Source: an uncultured Rhodobacterales bacterium (GTDB lineage: Bacteria; Pseudomonadota; Alphaproteobacteria; Rhodobacterales; Rhodobacteraceae). Taken from it: a stretch of 5,562 bases of DNA. Positions within the stretch are counted from its first letter, which is position 1, and every line of letters starts with the position of its first letter. The position numbers were made by a program, and so were the translations under genes. Positions 4,848 through 5,562 of this stretch are shown here, piece by piece. Under the pieces are notes generated by a model. That model had not been told where the DNA came from, searched no databases, and saw nothing but the letters and a program-made list of their open reading frames with translations. Location of the stretch: NCBI GenBank assembly GCA_937901055.1, contig CALCGO010000443.1:1-5562 (forward strand), given 5' to 3'.

Positions 4848-5562
4848 ATGACCATTACACGCGAGCAAGTACTAGACGTTCTTCGTAAAATCGAGGACCC
4901 TTTCAGCCGGAAAGACATCGTTAGCGCCGATATCGTTCGCGCGTTAACGGTCGAAGGCGGCGATGTACGCTTTGTGATGGAAGTCGAGTCGGCCCAAGGC
5001 GTTGCAATGGAGGCAATACGCACAACCGCTGTCGAGAAGCTCGAAACACTTAGCGGTGTCGATAAAGTGTCCGCCTTGTTAACCGCCCATTCAACACCGG
5101 GCGCACCGCCTAACCTTGGCGGAGGGGCTAAACGCCCTGCCCCTGCTGGCCCCCAGAATATCCCCGGCGTCAAGAAAATCGTCGCGATTGCGTCGGGTAA
5201 AGGTGGCGTTGGCAAGTCTACAGTTTCGGCCAACCTCGCGGTGGCTCTGGCGGCTGAAGGCCTAAAAGTCGGGTTGCTTGATGCCGATATCTACGGCCCG
5301 TCCCAACCCCGTATGATGGGCATCGCGGATCGCCCCAAATCGCCAGATGGAAAGCTGATCATTCCGCTGACAAATCACGGCGTGACCATGATGTCGATGG
5401 GCTTGATGATGAAAGAAGACGAAGCCGTTGTATGGCGTGGCCCTATGTTGATGGGCGCGTTACAACAAATGCTCAACCAAGTGCAATGGGGCGACCTTGA
5501 CTTGTTGCTGATCGACTTACCGCCGGGAACGGGTGATGTACAACTGACGCTATCCCAAAAAA
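4848..5562 (+). CDS. apbC: ApbC/Mrp family Fe-S cluster carrier ATPase, N-terminal part
   Basis: Partial gene running off the right edge; 238 codons are visible without a stop, about two thirds of the usual length (about 350-380). Residues 1-80 form a MIP18/DUF59 domain (LRKIEDPFSRKDIVSADIVR), followed by a Pro/Gly/Ala-rich linker (83-107). The MinD/Mrp P-loop domain then shows the deviant Walker A GKGGVGKST (117-125, with signature K118 and catalytic K123), switch I LDADIYGPSQP (144-154) and switch II LLLIDLPPGTGD (219-230). Family members bind a [4Fe-4S] cluster at a dimer interface and pass it to apoproteins in the cytoplasm; the CxxC ligands lie beyond the window. The ATG is preceded by GGAA 7 nt upstream, a weak site, but the protein starts as family members do (MTITREQVL). 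It is divergent from phnD, and no functional link to the transporter is evident. Confidence 0.95.
   Translation, partial: MTITREQVLDVLRKIEDPFSRKDIVSADIVRALTVEGGDVRFVMEVESAQGVAMEAIRTTAVEKLETLSGVDKVSALLTAHSTPGAPPNLGGGAKRPAPAGPQNIPGVKKIVAIASGKGGVGKSTVSANLAVALAAEGLKVGLLDADIYGPSQPRMMGIADRPKSPDGKLIIPLTNHGVTMMSMGLMMKEDEAVVWRGPMLMGALQQMLNQVQWGDLDLLLIDLPPGTGDVQLTLSQK

Noticed and set aside
4823..5233. A 136-codon minus-strand open frame antisense to apbC
   Set aside because: It is a shadow of the MIP18-linker-P-loop coding region, with no family resemblance.

Overview
The window looks like a piece of an alphaproteobacterial chromosome, most likely Rhodobacterales (roseobacter-like). The reasons are protein resemblance to families I recall from that group: a PhnD-type binding protein with a C-x9-C N-terminus, a class IIA HAD protein of the TIGR01459 type, and an ApbC/Mrp ATPase with an N-terminal MIP18 domain. 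Taxonomy was not tested and is inference.

Layout. On the minus strand, read right to left, there is a compact five-gene unit: phnD (periplasmic binding protein, 3567-4541), phnC (ATPase, 2711-3499), two paralogous permease genes phnE (1902-2714 and 1087-1902), and a HAD-superfamily hydrolase (179-1078). phnC and the first permease overlap by 4 nt (GTGA), the two permeases overlap by 1 nt (TAATG), and the HAD gene starts 8 nt after the second permease. This spacing suggests a single translationally coupled message. The only sizeable internal gap (67 nt, between phnD and phnC) holds an 11-bp perfect GC-rich hairpin, which could favour production of the binding protein over the membrane parts. 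A 10-bp inverted repeat lies just past the HAD gene. Beyond it, at the left edge and still on the minus strand, is the first 27 codons of a molybdenum-hydroxylase FAD (medium) subunit gene with a perfect AGGAGG site.

On the plus strand, from 4848 to the right edge, is the N-terminal two thirds of an ApbC/Mrp-type Fe-S carrier ATPase, divergent from the phn unit. The 306-bp AT-rich region between them holds three TTTTGTT heptamers spaced exactly 10 bp apart, overlapping the best promoter-like pair I can find for phnD. This resembles a direct-repeat operator.

How the genes work together. PhnD captures a phosphonate or organophosphate-like anion in the periplasm, two different PhnE proteins form the channel, PhnC powers import, and the HAD protein may act on the imported compound. 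There is no C-P lyase or other recognised C-P cleavage gene in the window and no clear Pho box upstream. The HAD protein lacks the second motif-I aspartate used by ordinary HAD phosphatases. The true substrate, and the reaction of the HAD protein, are therefore the open questions here. The transporter type itself is well known; I see no wholly new system.
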